A stretch of DNA of 64,000 bases, from assembly GCF_018141445.1 (NCBI RefSeq), contig NZ_CP058649.1:1383001-1447000 (forward strand), given 5' to 3'. This DNA comes from Vallitalea pronyensis. Lineage in GTDB: Bacteria > Bacillota > Clostridia > Lachnospirales > Vallitaleaceae. The notes below the pieces were generated by a model. It did no database searches. It saw only the letters and a list, made by a program, of their open reading frames with translations, and was not told where the DNA came from. Both the position numbers and the translations under genes were made by a program. Below, in pieces: positions 54,338 to 63,799 of this stretch. Numbering within the stretch: position 1 is the first letter of the stretch; each line of letters begins with the position of its first letter.

Positions 54338-55486
54338 TTATACGCTCTTATAGGTTAATGGTACAAATATAGAGGCAGCATTTGCCTGTCGAAAGCGAGC
54401 GAAAATATGTTTGCTCTGATCTTGCTCATAATCAGGATTTTTATTTAAAAACAACTCTACGAGATGATTGAATGCAATGTTATAAAGCATTATAGGATTA
54501 TCACCATTAAATTCTAGCTGACTGATGTGAAGATAGATGCCACCAGAGATAATCATTTTTTCAACAGTATCAGGTAAGCCATCGAAGCTACTAACACGAC
54601 TGCCAAAATAACTATTATATTTGCCCTTTATAGGCGTGTTTGTTGGAAAACCATAATAATCATCATTATACATATATGAACATTCCAGCTTAGAAACTTG
54701 ATTCTGTATACTAAAATATTTGAAAATGACATCCTCTTCTGAATCAGGCGGAGTCATACTGCAAGCACAGAGTATGTCAGGTATACTTACAACTTTAAAA
54801 ATCGTGCTGTCAAATTTTTCAGCAGGACTTTTTGGTGTTTTGATGGGTTCATATTTCATTAAGACATCACCTGTGTCATCATACACATAAAATGGAAATC
54901 CTTGTTTATTGTATACGTAGTTTGTGTCAGTTCGAAATCCATTCACAAAATATTCGTCAGCCATCATACGTTCGCCATAACCTGTTCTGTGTTTAAGATT
55001 TCGTTCATTTATGTTGAACTTAGCATATCGACATGGTGGGCAAACAAAAGTAACCGTGTCTTCTGGTAAATGCTCAGGTAATTGTTCAAAGTCTTCTACA
55101 ACGATGCCGATAATTAAATGATAAGCACCAGCACCTTCAATATGTGTACGTACACCTATCACTTCAGGATTCTCAATTTTTATAATATCTGATAAAAGTT
55201 TAATAGTACCATTGCTAATATATTTTTCTGCCATGGTTTTATCTGTATTAGTACCTATACGCATGGGCAAGCCTCTACTCTCAGCAGAAAAAACAATTTT
55301 AATACCAACAATTTTGGTTTCTACCCTATCGACGATATGGGTATGTGGATTGATTTGTTCAATAAACACTTCTTTTACATTTTGCTTATCTTTTATTTCT
55401 TTTACCATATTTATAATGGTTGGTGTATTGTTAGGACGATATCCTTCTGGTGTATGCTGAGGTTTTTGGTTCTTTGCGGTACTCAT
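54338..55486 (-). CDS. Protein with two GyrI-like ligand-binding domains
   Basis: About 382 residues, apparently two tandem domains of the GyrI/effector-binding type (about 45-225 and 230-382), with segments such as VVGIKIVFSAES-like strands, DILCACSMTP and GGIYLHISQLEFNGD. There is no DNA-binding domain. The start at 55486 follows AAAGGTGG by eight bases; a GTG at 55498 is less likely. It may bind or sequester small molecules. It lies next to an AraC protein that carries a similar domain. The assignment rests on general pattern only. Confidence 0.6.
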   Translation of the reverse strand: MSTAKNQKPQHTPEGYRPNNTPTIINMVKEIKDKQNVKEVFIEQINPHTHIVDRVETKIVGIKIVFSAESRGLPMRIGTNTDKTMAEKYISNGTIKLLSDIIKIENPEVIGVRTHIEGAGAYHLIIGIVVEDFEQLPEHLPEDTVTFVCPPCRYAKFNINERNLKHRTGYGERMMADEYFVNGFRTDTNYVYNKQGFPFYVYDDTGDVLMKYEPIKTPKSPAEKFDSTIFKVVSIPDILCACSMTPPDSEEDVIFKYFSIQNQVSKLECSYMYNDDYYGFPTNTPIKGKYNSYFGSRVSSFDGLPDTVEKMIISGGIYLHISQLEFNGDNPIMLYNIAFNHLVELFLNKNPDYEQDQSKHIFARFRQANAASIFVPLTYKSV

Positions 55487-55572
55487 TTTTATTTCCACCT
55501 TTCTCGTATTGTTTCTATTTTACAGCATCAAATGTCTAGGTTAATGATGTTATGGACTATTTTACAGTAGAT

Positions 55573-56871
55573 TTATACAACTGTATTATCCGTTTTTAAC
55601 ATGTTTAAAGGGCAGTATATAGACATGCTCACATACTTATTTTTGCTGCAAGAAGAATGATAGAGTGTAAATGGTGTTCTAGAATGTGTTGATAGACCAT
55701 TATCATTAAGCCAAGAAATAAGTCTTTGTTCATATATGGAACTATTCACACAAGAATCTCCTTTTAAAATAGCATAATACCCTTCTGCAAGTGTTAAGGT
55801 TTGAATATATGTTGGTAGAGGGAAATGAATTTGATGCTTATCTATCTGAATACCGCACAGATACCTATCTTTATGCTTAGAGACAATGAAATTCTGAGCT
55901 GTTTCTAGAATATCTGGATAGTAAATGCCAAAATAATGAGCAATCTGTTTAGATGCTTTTTTTTCTGCATAGATACCCTCCTGTTGAGCAGTAAGAAAGG
56001 TCATCTGATGTGCATGCTTTATTGTAATTTCATAAGGATTTGATTTCTTTTTAACAGGTAAGTAAAGTTTTAATTTTATAGGTTTACCATGTTTAATGAT
56101 GTATTCTTCAAAAAAGTTTTCATGAGCTTGCTGGAACATACTTGATTGTAGCCAATCCGTGTATAGATAATCCCAAGCCTGATGAATAGCTTCTTCATGA
56201 TTGTTAACGGTGGTTGTTGCATATGTATGAACGGGATGATGATATGTATTACCATAGCAAATTAAGTCTCCATATGATGCGTTTAGATTTACCAAATGCT
56301 GAGTATCATCATTCAATTCAAGATAAAGTTCGTAAGTGAATTTATGACTAGATTGTGTTCCATTACGACCAAATAGTCTTCCATGGAAATCTGGTAATAA
56401 CATAAAAAGATGTTCAATAGCTCTGTTTTCTATACCTTTAAGTTGACTGTCATAAAATTTCAAGTATATGGTGGCTGGAATCCTTTCTTTTGCAACGTTG
56501 ATATAAGTTTTGAAAGGGCCTTTAAAGGGTGGATAATAGTAATAGTGGTCACTTTTCTTATATTGAAGAGGCGTTTGACCAGTTGTTGATCTAACTTGCT
56601 TATGAAATGCTTGTTGAGAACTATAACCGCAGTAATAGGCAATATCTGCAAGGGTCATTTTTGAAGATTTAACTAACGCAAGGGCATTAGAGAGCCTACG
56701 CTTTCGAATATATTCCTTAACGGAATGACCTGTATAAGCATAAAAGTCTCTATACAGTTGCATTAAAGAGATAAAACCTACTTGAGAAATTTGTTGTGTG
56801 GTTATTGGCGAGTATAAGTGAGCTTCTATATACCTTATAATATTATTAAAATAAATACGCTTATTCGTCAT
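55573..56871 (-). CDS. AraC-family regulator with GyrI-like effector domain
   Basis: About 432 residues. The N-terminal AraC DNA-binding region has two helix-turn-helix units (ITTQQISQVGFISLMQLYRDF and LADIAYYCGYSSQQAFHKQV, then GQTPLQYKK). A long C-terminal ligand domain of GyrI type follows. ATG 56871 follows AGAGG by eight bases; the ATG at 56889 has AAAGG only three bases away. It would sense a small hydrophobic compound and activate a target, perhaps the neighbouring gene at 54338. Confidence 0.88.
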   Translation of the reverse strand: MTNKRIYFNNIIRYIEAHLYSPITTQQISQVGFISLMQLYRDFYAYTGHSVKEYIRKRRLSNALALVKSSKMTLADIAYYCGYSSQQAFHKQVRSTTGQTPLQYKKSDHYYYYPPFKGPFKTYINVAKERIPATIYLKFYDSQLKGIENRAIEHLFMLLPDFHGRLFGRNGTQSSHKFTYELYLELNDDTQHLVNLNASYGDLICYGNTYHHPVHTYATTTVNNHEEAIHQAWDYLYTDWLQSSMFQQAHENFFEEYIIKHGKPIKLKLYLPVKKKSNPYEITIKHAHQMTFLTAQQEGIYAEKKASKQIAHYFGIYYPDILETAQNFIVSKHKDRYLCGIQIDKHQIHFPLPTYIQTLTLAEGYYAILKGDSCVNSSIYEQRLISWLNDNGLSTHSRTPFTLYHSSCSKNKYVSMSIYCPLNMLKTDNTVV

Positions 56872-57147
56872 TTTTAAAGCCTCTTTCATATACCTTTATT
56901 TTACGTTTTTTTACAAATATACATCATACCATATATTTTTTAAGGATCCCCAAAAAACAATAGTATCTTAAGTTTGAATCCATAGAATTTGATTGATATC
57001 AAAGTATTACAAAAAATACAAGTCAAATGTTCTATAAAAATTATAACATAAATGAACGAGAATGATAATATCTTTGAATCATTCAATAAAAAGAGATAGC
57101 ATGGGCGGAATAATGTATATTTTGATAAATTAAACAGGTGAATGAAC

Positions 57148-57176
57148 TTGACAGCTTTGTCTTTATATGATAAATT
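57148..57176 (+). promoter_or_regulatory. Promoter of the dehydrogenase-TetR operon
   Basis: -35 TTGACA (57148-57153), 17-base spacer, -10 TAAATT (57171-57176), about 100 bases ahead of the ATG at 57279. The rest of the 400-base gap between 56872 and 57278 is AT-rich and otherwise featureless. Confidence 0.65.
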
Positions 57177-57191
57177 ATACGTACGTATAAT
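57174..57191. promoter_or_regulatory. Perfect 18-bp palindrome, probable TetR operator
   Basis: ATTATACGTACGTATAAT is a perfect palindrome overlapping the -10 and start point of the promoter above. A degenerate second site (AATACAAACGTATAAAT) follows at about 57197. The TetR regulator at 58437 in the same operon is the obvious binder, giving autoregulation. Confidence 0.7.
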
Positions 57192-57278
57192 AAATAATAC
57201 AAACGTATAAATAATGCTAATATATAACACGAGGGAACTTTAAATGATTATATGAATAGAGGGGGACTACGATAAGAA

Positions 57279-58415
57279 ATGAAATGTAAGACAATGATGA
57301 TTCTTGGAGGATATGGCGGTGCTGGTGTGTGTATTGCGGAACTACTACTACAGGAAACGGACTTACATCTTATTCTAGCAGGTCGAAACCATATGCAAGC
57401 CAATAGGGTGGCAAAAGAACTTAATACCAAATTTAATGGGGATCGGGTACAGGGTATGCAAGTAGATGCATCCAATGAAAAAGCATTAAGGCAGGCTTTT
57501 AAAAACTGCGATATCGTCATGTCATGTATTCCTATAACATCCTTAGGCATTGGAGGAGGTATTGTTCAAGCTGCCTTTGACGCGGATATTCATTATATTG
57601 ATTTATGTTGGGATAATGATAAACTGCGATTACTAAAACAATTGGAAAAGCCAATTAAAAATTCTGGAAAATATTTTATGATTGAGGCTGGATTTATACC
57701 CGGTGTGTTGTCTGTCATGGCATTTTTGGCAGCTAAACAACTGGATTCTTTAGACCGCTTGGATTTTGCTGGCATGCTTAAGGATAAGCATGCCACTTAT
57801 GGCAGTGTTGTGGATCTACTCATTTATGCAGCAGATCCAGTGTATGCATGTAAAAATGGTGAATGGCGTGTAGTCCCCAAATCCGCTTCTAAAAAAATCG
57901 ATTTTGGTTGCACATTTGAGGATATAACATGCTACCCTATGGATGCAAATGAATTAAGATCTTTACCGGACGATCTGGGTTTTAAAGAAGTCAATTTCTA
58001 TGTTGCGGGTCTAAATAAGGTTGCCAATATCATCTTATTTTTAGTTATGGGTTTAGGTTTACATAAGTTTAACTGGAGCAGGCAATTAGGTGCAAAATGG
58101 ATTCTTAGAACCATAAAAAAATACTCAAAGCCACCTTATATCACAATTGCCTTGATGGAAGCTAGGGGTAAAGTGAATCACTATAATGCAAAACTAAAAG
58201 TCGGCATAAGCCATGAAGATGGATTGATAGGTACTGCTATTACAACGGTTGCTGGTGTGCTTCAACTATTGGATGGGTCTATTAAAGAACCCGGTGTTAT
58301 CATCATGGGTCATCATGTTGATCCTGAGCGGTATGTTGAAGATATAAAACGGCTAGGTATGAAGGTGCAAATTGAACAGGATTATGTAAAACCATCACAA
58401 ATCGTATCTAAATAA
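57279..58415 (+). CDS. Saccharopine dehydrogenase-like oxidoreductase
   Basis: A 378-residue protein with an N-terminal Rossmann motif MMILGGYGGAGVCIAELLL, the NADP-binding LAGRN, then VDASNEKALRQAF and MSCIPITSLGIGGGIVQAA, typical of the saccharopine dehydrogenase/trans-acting enoyl reductase-like family. The ATG at 57279 has only a weak ribosome site and an in-frame stop lies just upstream. The substrate is unknown. It shares an operon with a TetR regulator 21 bases downstream. Confidence 0.85.
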   Translation: MKCKTMMILGGYGGAGVCIAELLLQETDLHLILAGRNHMQANRVAKELNTKFNGDRVQGMQVDASNEKALRQAFKNCDIVMSCIPITSLGIGGGIVQAAFDADIHYIDLCWDNDKLRLLKQLEKPIKNSGKYFMIEAGFIPGVLSVMAFLAAKQLDSLDRLDFAGMLKDKHATYGSVVDLLIYAADPVYACKNGEWRVVPKSASKKIDFGCTFEDITCYPMDANELRSLPDDLGFKEVNFYVAGLNKVANIILFLVMGLGLHKFNWSRQLGAKWILRTIKKYSKPPYITIALMEARGKVNHYNAKLKVGISHEDGLIGTAITTVAGVLQLLDGSIKEPGVIIMGHHVDPERYVEDIKRLGMKVQIEQDYVKPSQIVSK

Positions 58416-58436
58416 TAAGAATGAGGAATGTTAAAG

Positions 58437-59033
58437 ATGAGTAGACGAAGTATAGAAGAGATAAGAAAAGAAGAAATCATGAATGCTTTTTTAGAGGTAA
58501 TTTCAGAAAAAGGGCTGGCTAATGCTTCCATCCGTGAAATTGCCAATACAGTTGGATGCAATCATGGTATTTTACGTCATTATTTTGGTAACAAAGAGGG
58601 TCTCATTAAGTGTACTGTGGATTTTCTGATGGATGAATATGTGAGCAGGCTTCAAGAGGATATAAATAAACATGATTCATGTATCGCTCAAATAGAGTCA
58701 GCATTTCAGACATATAGTTTTGAAAGTTTTGGTGCTGATTTAACAAGGGCTTGGATTGAAATATTTGTTTTTTCTAAGACGAATCCAGCTATTTCTAAAG
58801 TGTTACATGGTTTTTATAGAAAACTTAAAGACACTTTTGCAAGTATCATTCGAACGGGAGTTGAAAAGGGAGAGTTTAGACCTATTGATGCTGATGTAGC
58901 TGCCAACATGATTTTGGGGTGGTTTGAGGGAACTCACTTTTTAATGGTTGTAGAGACAGAGCATGTTCCTTATGAACAGATGTATCAACAGTTTTGTGAT
59001 ATGTTTCTGCGTTATGCAACAAAAGAAAACTAA
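58437..59033 (+). CDS. TetR-family regulator
   Basis: About 198 residues. A clear TetR DNA-binding domain: EEIMNAFLEVISEKGLANASIREIANTVGCNHGILRHYFGNKEGLI. A helical ligand domain follows. ATG 58437 lies about ten bases after GAGGA; the ATG at 58428 is too close. It probably represses its own operon through the palindrome at 57174. Confidence 0.9.
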   Translation: MSRRSIEEIRKEEIMNAFLEVISEKGLANASIREIANTVGCNHGILRHYFGNKEGLIKCTVDFLMDEYVSRLQEDINKHDSCIAQIESAFQTYSFESFGADLTRAWIEIFVFSKTNPAISKVLHGFYRKLKDTFASIIRTGVEKGEFRPIDADVAANMILGWFEGTHFLMVVETEHVPYEQMYQQFCDMFLRYATKEN

Positions 59034-59058
59034 ATGCGATCAATGATCATCGTTAAAG

Positions 59059-59105
59059 ATACCCTAACATTTTCTTATCATTAGCATAAGGAAGTGTTAG
59101 GGTAT
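59059..59105. terminator. Bidirectional terminator hairpin
   Basis: ATACCCTAACA (59059-59069) and TGTTAGGGTAT (59095-59105) form a perfect 11-bp stem, with a second CTTAT/ATAAG pairing inside the loop. It separates the convergent genes ending at 59033 and 59114. Confidence 0.8.
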
Positions 59106-59113
59106 TAGCATGT

Positions 59114-59341
59114 TTAGAGGTGCTTTTTAATTTCGTCTGGAGAAGCGACACGGCCCATTATTTTAACTTGCTCATCAACCACTAAAGCTGGTGTACTCAT
59201 CACACCATAAGCCATAATATCTTGTAGATCTTCAACTTTTTCAATGGTTGCTTCTATACCAAGGGCCTTAACAGCTTTTTTGGTATTGGCTTCTAGCTTT
59301 CTGCAATTTGCACATCCTGTTCCTAAAATTTTAATAATCAT
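59114..59341 (-). CDS. Small thioredoxin-like redox protein
   Basis: A 75-residue thioredoxin-fold protein of the redox-active disulfide protein 2 type, with the active-site pair in GCANCRK and the cis-Pro segment MSTPALVVDEQ. It likely reduces or relays thiol-disulfide exchange in the cytoplasm. It follows the permease gene in the ArsR-controlled operon, an arrangement often seen with such permeases. Confidence 0.9.
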   Translation of the reverse strand: MIIKILGTGCANCRKLEANTKKAVKALGIEATIEKVEDLQDIMAYGVMSTPALVVDEQVKIMGRVASPDEIKKHL

Positions 59342-59417
59342 TATAATCTCCTTTCAATACATGCGGTATTTGGGTTATAAAGATACGGTGTTGCTCGTTA
59401 ATCAAGATTGAAATCTG

Positions 59418-60431
59418 TTAAATCAATAGATAACCAAAGGCATTAAAGACAAATCCGATAATAAGGATGCCAATGGTAACGATGGTTGCAAAAATAACAA
59501 GTAATTTAGTTTTCACAACTTTTTTGAGCATGATCATGGATGGTAAGGATAGAGCAGTAACGGCCATCATAAAAGCTAGCGCGGTACCAATGCCAACACC
59601 TTTAAGAACCAGTGCTTCAGCAATAGGCAGTGTACCAAAAATGTCCGCATACATTGGTATACCCACTATTGTAGCCAGGGGTACAGAATACCATTTATCT
59701 TGACCAAGAACAGCACTAATGATAGGCTCGGGAATCCAATTATGTATGGCTGCCCCGATACCCACACCAATGAGTATGTATAACCATACTTTTTTTATGA
59801 TGCTCAGTACCTGGTCTTTGGAAAAGACAACACGGTCTTTTTTAGTTAAACTGGCTTGTTCCATTTCCATAAGTTTGTTTTTAAATACAAAGGGTTCAAC
59901 ATATTTTTCAAGTTTGAATTTGCTAATTAATGTGCCGCCGATAACAGCTAATATGAGACCCACAACCACATAAGTGATAGCAATACGCCAATTAAAAATA
60001 CTTGCTAACAATAAAACCGATGCAAGATCAACAAGGGGTGAAGATATAAGAAAAGAAAACGTAACACCTATGGGTAACCCAGCACTTGTAAAGCCAATAA
60101 ACAGAGGAATGGAGGAGCAGGAACAAAAGGGTGTCACGGTACCTAGTAAAGCGCCAAGTATATTGGCAGTGATACCATTAAACCTGCCTAATATCTTCCT
60201 AGTTCGTTCTGGTGGAAAAAAACTTTGAATATAGGAAATTGCAAATATAAGTACGGACAACAAAATGAATATTTTTATCACATCGTAAATGAAAAAATGA
60301 ATACTGCCACCTAATGGTGTTGTGATGTCTAAACCAAAGACATCTTCAACCAAGCGTTTTATCAGATGTGACAACCAATCCATTTTAAGGAATTGATCGT
60401 TGAGCCATTTAAAAATCGTTCCAATTTGCAT
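59418..60431 (-). CDS. DUF318/ArsP-type permease
   Basis: A 337-residue membrane protein with about eight hydrophobic segments and the hallmark TPFCSCSSIPLFIGFTSAGLP, then SFLISSPLVD and, in the second half, GIPMYADIFGTLPIAEALV. Relatives export trivalent organoarsenicals or unknown compounds. The gene lies 17 bases after an ArsR-type regulator, so metal or metalloid export is likely; the exact substrate is open. Confidence 0.9.
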   Translation of the reverse strand: MQIGTIFKWLNDQFLKMDWLSHLIKRLVEDVFGLDITTPLGGSIHFFIYDVIKIFILLSVLIFAISYIQSFFPPERTRKILGRFNGITANILGALLGTVTPFCSCSSIPLFIGFTSAGLPIGVTFSFLISSPLVDLASVLLLASIFNWRIAITYVVVGLILAVIGGTLISKFKLEKYVEPFVFKNKLMEMEQASLTKKDRVVFSKDQVLSIIKKVWLYILIGVGIGAAIHNWIPEPIISAVLGQDKWYSVPLATIVGIPMYADIFGTLPIAEALVLKGVGIGTALAFMMAVTALSLPSMIMLKKVVKTKLLVIFATIVTIGILIIGFVFNAFGYLLI

Positions 60432-60448
60432 AGGGATAAGTCCTTTCT

Positions 60449-60808
60449 TTATGATATGTCTCTAAGTGCTTCGAGAGCACATTTGTCAATATATTGTTCT
60501 TTATGTTTTAGTCTGGATTGATCTTCTAAAATGTTTGGATAAGCATCCATATTATTCAATATAAATTGAATGGTATGATTGAGTAGCTTATTGTTATCCT
60601 TAATCATATAAAAAACAAATTTATCCTTCCGTTGGTCGGACACCAAATCCATGTCCCTTAATTTGGATAGTATTTTTGATATTTTTGGTTGTGGTTCATT
60701 AAGTATGCCACATAGCTCGCATACGCAAAGTTCTTCACGACTAATTAATAAAATGACACGCAGTCTTGTTTCGTCAGATAGTAATTTAAATATAGGGGTT
60801 AGTTTCAT
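60449..60808 (-). CDS. ArsR-family regulator
   Basis: About 119 residues: a winged helix with LLSDETRLRVILLI, the metal-binding ELCVCELC in the recognition region and PQPKISKILSKLRDMDLV. ATG 60808 follows AAAGGTG by six bases; a GTG at 60817 is inside that stretch. It would leave its operator on binding arsenite or a similar metalloid and so induce the permease and thioredoxin genes. Confidence 0.93.
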   Translation of the reverse strand: MKLTPIFKLLSDETRLRVILLISREELCVCELCGILNEPQPKISKILSKLRDMDLVSDQRKDKFVFYMIKDNNKLLNHTIQFILNNMDAYPNILEDQSRLKHKEQYIDKCALEALRDIS

Positions 60809-60830
60809 AAGCGTCACCTTTCTATATTGT

Positions 60831-60844
60831 CATATGCACATATG
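60831..60844. promoter_or_regulatory. Probable ArsR operator
   Basis: CATATGCACATATG, two CATATG palindromes two bases apart, lies just upstream of the arsR-type gene, followed by further ATATG repeats to 60858. This fits a short ArsR/SmtB-type inverted repeat over the promoter. Confidence 0.5.
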
Positions 60845-60984
60845 GGAATATGTATATGTTACACCTATTTCTTAATTTTGTCAATATCGATGCTTAAAAA
60901 TTTTACTATATGTGTGGGAGATATTGATTAAGCGAATAAAAGGCGAAATGATAATAGAAAAATATCGTTACAGCAGAAATAAAC

Positions 60985-61025
60985 AACCTTACAAAAGCAT
61001 ATAGGATACATGCTTTTGTAAGGTT
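60985..61025. terminator. Strong hairpin terminator downstream of prfC
   Basis: AACCTTACAAAAGCAT and ATGCTTTTGTAAGGTT form a perfect 16-bp stem with a 9-base loop. T-rich sequence follows on the minus strand (GTTTATTTC), after the prfC end at 61059. No gene is seen in the rest of the gap between 60809 and 61058. Confidence 0.85.
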
Positions 61026-61058
61026 TATTTTATATGTGATAGAAAAAGTAATATTTTT

Positions 61059-62654
61059 CTAAGAATGTTCTTTTAGAACGATGCCTTCATTACGATCTAA
61101 GATATGTTTAATGGACCATTCATTTTGAAAGAGAAGTACAGGCTGCTGATGTTTATTCTCCACTAAGACGGTGTCCATTGGCAAAGCCAATTTTGTCACA
61201 TCATAGCTATCCTGTTCAATCCAACGCAGGTAACGATAAGGTAACTGCTGCATGGACAATTCCACACCATACTCATGTTTGAGACGATATTCAAGTACTT
61301 CGAACTGGAGCACACCGACCACACCAATAATAAGCTCTTCTACACCCATATTAGGTCTTCGGTATACTTGAATGGCACCTTCTTCAGCTAACTGGGTTAC
61401 ACCTTTTAAGAATTGTTTTCGCTTAAGAGAATTCACTGTAGAGATTCTAGCAAAATGTTCAGGTGCAAATTGTGGGATGCCAGCATATTCTATCTTGGAA
61501 GCATCCTTGCATAAGGTATCGCCAATATTGAAAATACCAGGATCATGAATACCGATGATATCACCAGGATAAGCGGAATCCACAACGACACGGTCTTGCG
61601 CCACGAATTGTTGAGGTTGAGCTAATTTGACCTTTTTGCCTTTTTGAACATGATTAACGGTCATGCCTTTATCAAACTGACCAGAGCATATACGAAGGAA
61701 TGCTATACGGTCTCGATGAGCAGGGTTCATGTTGGCTTGAATCTTGAAGATGAATCCTGTGAAGTTCTCTGATTTTGGGTCAATATTACCTTGATTACTT
61801 AAGCGTGCTAATGGAGGAGGTGTCATGTCTAAGAAGGATTGAAGAAAGGGTTCAACACCAAAGTTGGTCAGCGCACTACCGAAGAAAACAGGTGTTAAGT
61901 TACCTTTTAACACTTCTTTTTGGTCAAAGTGATCACCAGCGATATCCAAGAGTTCAATTTCACCTAACAATTGTTCATGTAAATCATGACCTATTAACGG
62001 GTTGAATTTTTCGTCACCCAGCTGGCCTTTCACTGCCTTTGCAATGGATTGACCATGATTGCCATCCATAAACAACTCAATTTGATTGTCGTAACGGTTA
62101 TAGACACCTTTAAAGTCCTTTCCAGAACCGATAGGCCAATTCATGGGACAAGACTTAATATCCAAGACTTTTTCAATATCTTCTAATAAGTCAAAAGGGT
62201 CTCTACCCATACGGTCCATCTTGTTAATAAACGTAAAGATGGGAATGCCACGAAGTTTACATACTTGAAAGAGCTTCTTGGTCTGGTCTTCTACACCTTT
62301 TGAACAATCAATAACCATGACAGCACTATCGGCTGCCATCAGTGTGCGGTAAGTATCTTCACTAAAATCTTGATGCCCTGGTGTATCAAGGATATTAATG
62401 CAAAAGTCATCATATTCAAATTGCATCACACTAGAGGTAACGGAAATACCTCTTTGCTTCTCAATCTCCATCCAATCCGATACAGCATGTTTCTGAGAAC
62501 GCCTTGACTTCACAGAACCAGCTGAACGAATAGCACCTCCGTATAAAAGAAACTTTTCTGTTAAGGTGGTTTTACCAGCATCTGGATGAGAGATGATGGC
62601 GAAGGTTCTTCTTCTTTCCACCTCTTGGGTAAAGCTAAATTTATCATCTGCCAT
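61059..62654 (-). CDS. prfC: Peptide chain release factor 3
   Basis: A 531-residue translation GTPase of full length. G1 ISHPDAGKTTLTEKFLLYGG, the switch region EKQRGISVTSSVMQFEY, G3 LDTPGHQDFSEDTYR and G4 FINKMDRMGRDP. Later RF3-type segments include PVFFGSALTNFGVEPFLQ and GVLQFEVLEYRLKHEYGVE. It recycles RF1/RF2 from the ribosome after termination. AAGGAAG lies upstream of the start. It appears to be a single gene. Confidence 0.97.
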   Translation of the reverse strand: MADDKFSFTQEVERRRTFAIISHPDAGKTTLTEKFLLYGGAIRSAGSVKSRRSQKHAVSDWMEIEKQRGISVTSSVMQFEYDDFCINILDTPGHQDFSEDTYRTLMAADSAVMVIDCSKGVEDQTKKLFQVCKLRGIPIFTFINKMDRMGRDPFDLLEDIEKVLDIKSCPMNWPIGSGKDFKGVYNRYDNQIELFMDGNHGQSIAKAVKGQLGDEKFNPLIGHDLHEQLLGEIELLDIAGDHFDQKEVLKGNLTPVFFGSALTNFGVEPFLQSFLDMTPPPLARLSNQGNIDPKSENFTGFIFKIQANMNPAHRDRIAFLRICSGQFDKGMTVNHVQKGKKVKLAQPQQFVAQDRVVVDSAYPGDIIGIHDPGIFNIGDTLCKDASKIEYAGIPQFAPEHFARISTVNSLKRKQFLKGVTQLAEEGAIQVYRRPNMGVEELIIGVVGVLQFEVLEYRLKHEYGVELSMQQLPYRYLRWIEQDSYDVTKLALPMDTVLVENKHQQPVLLFQNEWSIKHILDRNEGIVLKEHS

Positions 62655-62976
62655 GTTTCATCTTCCTTTATGTTTAAATTAAGAGAACTTAGTCATTATG
62701 ATGAGTCATTCTCTCTGTATATATACGCATCAATAACTGCAACATAATAGATGATACCTTGTAATAGGGAGACTGTCAATTATTTCTTATAAGAAAAGGG
62801 AAGACAGCATAAGCCTATATTGCTTAGAGCATGTCTTGTCTGTAGAAGCTATGGTATAATGAACGAAGTAATAGCTATATTATATACTTAAGAAATTTCA
62901 TGGTGTTTGGAAGATGTTTAAATAAGCATTATATGCTATAATATATGGGTATAATAGACAATGTTGGAGGATCATA
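62655..62976. other. Divergent intergenic region with several -10 elements
   Basis: About 320 bases between prfC (minus) and the DUF1456 gene (plus). TATAAT occurs at 62855-62860, 62937-62942 (preceded by TGC, an extended -10) and 62950-62955. The extended -10 at 62934-62942 is the best candidate for the plus-strand gene. No structured RNA is recognised. Confidence 0.45.
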
Positions 62977-63504
62977 ATGGATAATAACGACAGACTTATT
63001 CGATTAAGGTATGCATTAGATATAAAAGATACAGATATGGTAGATATATTTAAGTTAGGTGGCATAACCATCACAAAAGAACATGTGAGAAAAATGCTTA
63101 TAAAATCTAAGGATGCTTATGACGATGAAAGAGATGACTTGGACTTAGTGGAAGAAAAAGAAGAAAATCTTACATGTACCATTAGTGATCTTGATGCATT
63201 TTTGAATGGTTTTATCACCTTTAAAAGAGGTAAACAAGATACCAAACAAGGACAAGTAACACGACCAACACCGCCTATCAAAAATAGTGAAGGTATGAAC
63301 AACATATTACTAAAGAAAGTCAAGGTTGCCTTGTCGTTAACCAGTGAAGATATGCTTGACATATTTAAGATAGCTGGTATTCATGTGACAAAAGGAGAAT
63401 TAGGTGCACTGTTTAGAAAAGAAGGGCATAAGCATTATAAAGTATGTGGTGATAAGTACGCTAGGCATTTCCTAAAAGGCTTAGCTAGGCGTTATAGAAA
63501 GTAA
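62977..63504 (+). CDS. DUF1456 (YehS-like) protein
   Basis: A 175-residue protein with two copies of the DUF1456 repeat: residues about 4-75 (NDRLIRLRYALDIKDTDMVDIFKLGG) and about 105-172 (NNILLKKVKVALSLTSEDMLDIFKIAG). The linker is charged. Function is unknown, although the fold may bind nucleic acid or nucleotides. GGAGG lies upstream of the ATG. Confidence 0.92.
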   Translation: MDNNDRLIRLRYALDIKDTDMVDIFKLGGITITKEHVRKMLIKSKDAYDDERDDLDLVEEKEENLTCTISDLDAFLNGFITFKRGKQDTKQGQVTRPTPPIKNSEGMNNILLKKVKVALSLTSEDMLDIFKIAGIHVTKGELGALFRKEGHKHYKVCGDKYARHFLKGLARRYRK

Positions 63505-63567
63505 GGACACAGAATAGGCGTATTTATAATTTGTTTCAACATGACAAAAAAAAGGAGGAAAGGAACA

Positions 63568-63747
63568 ATGGATAACAGAGAAATAATCATCAAAGCATTT
63601 GAAGAAGCGGGACAACCACTTAAAGCAGGTGAAGTGGCAGAAGCAACAGGGGTAGATAAAAAAGAAGTGGGTAATATTATTAAGAAGCTAAAAGATGAAG
63701 CGATTATCTCTTCACCAAAAAGATGTTATTATGAAATAAGTAAATAG
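63568..63747 (+). CDS. Small winged-helix protein
   Basis: A 59-residue protein with a single winged-helix-like unit: IKAFEEAGQPLKAGEVAEATGVDKKEVGNIIKKLKDEAIISSP. ATG 63568 follows GGAGGAAAGG; the ATG at 63541 precedes that site. Probably a transcription or DNA-binding factor, function unknown. Confidence 0.85.
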   Translation: MDNREIIIKAFEEAGQPLKAGEVAEATGVDKKEVGNIIKKLKDEAIISSPKRCYYEISK

Positions 63748-63799
63748 GATAAAAAAGAGGGTGGTCTCATTAAAGCAATTTTGTTGGCTAGAAGTTTTT

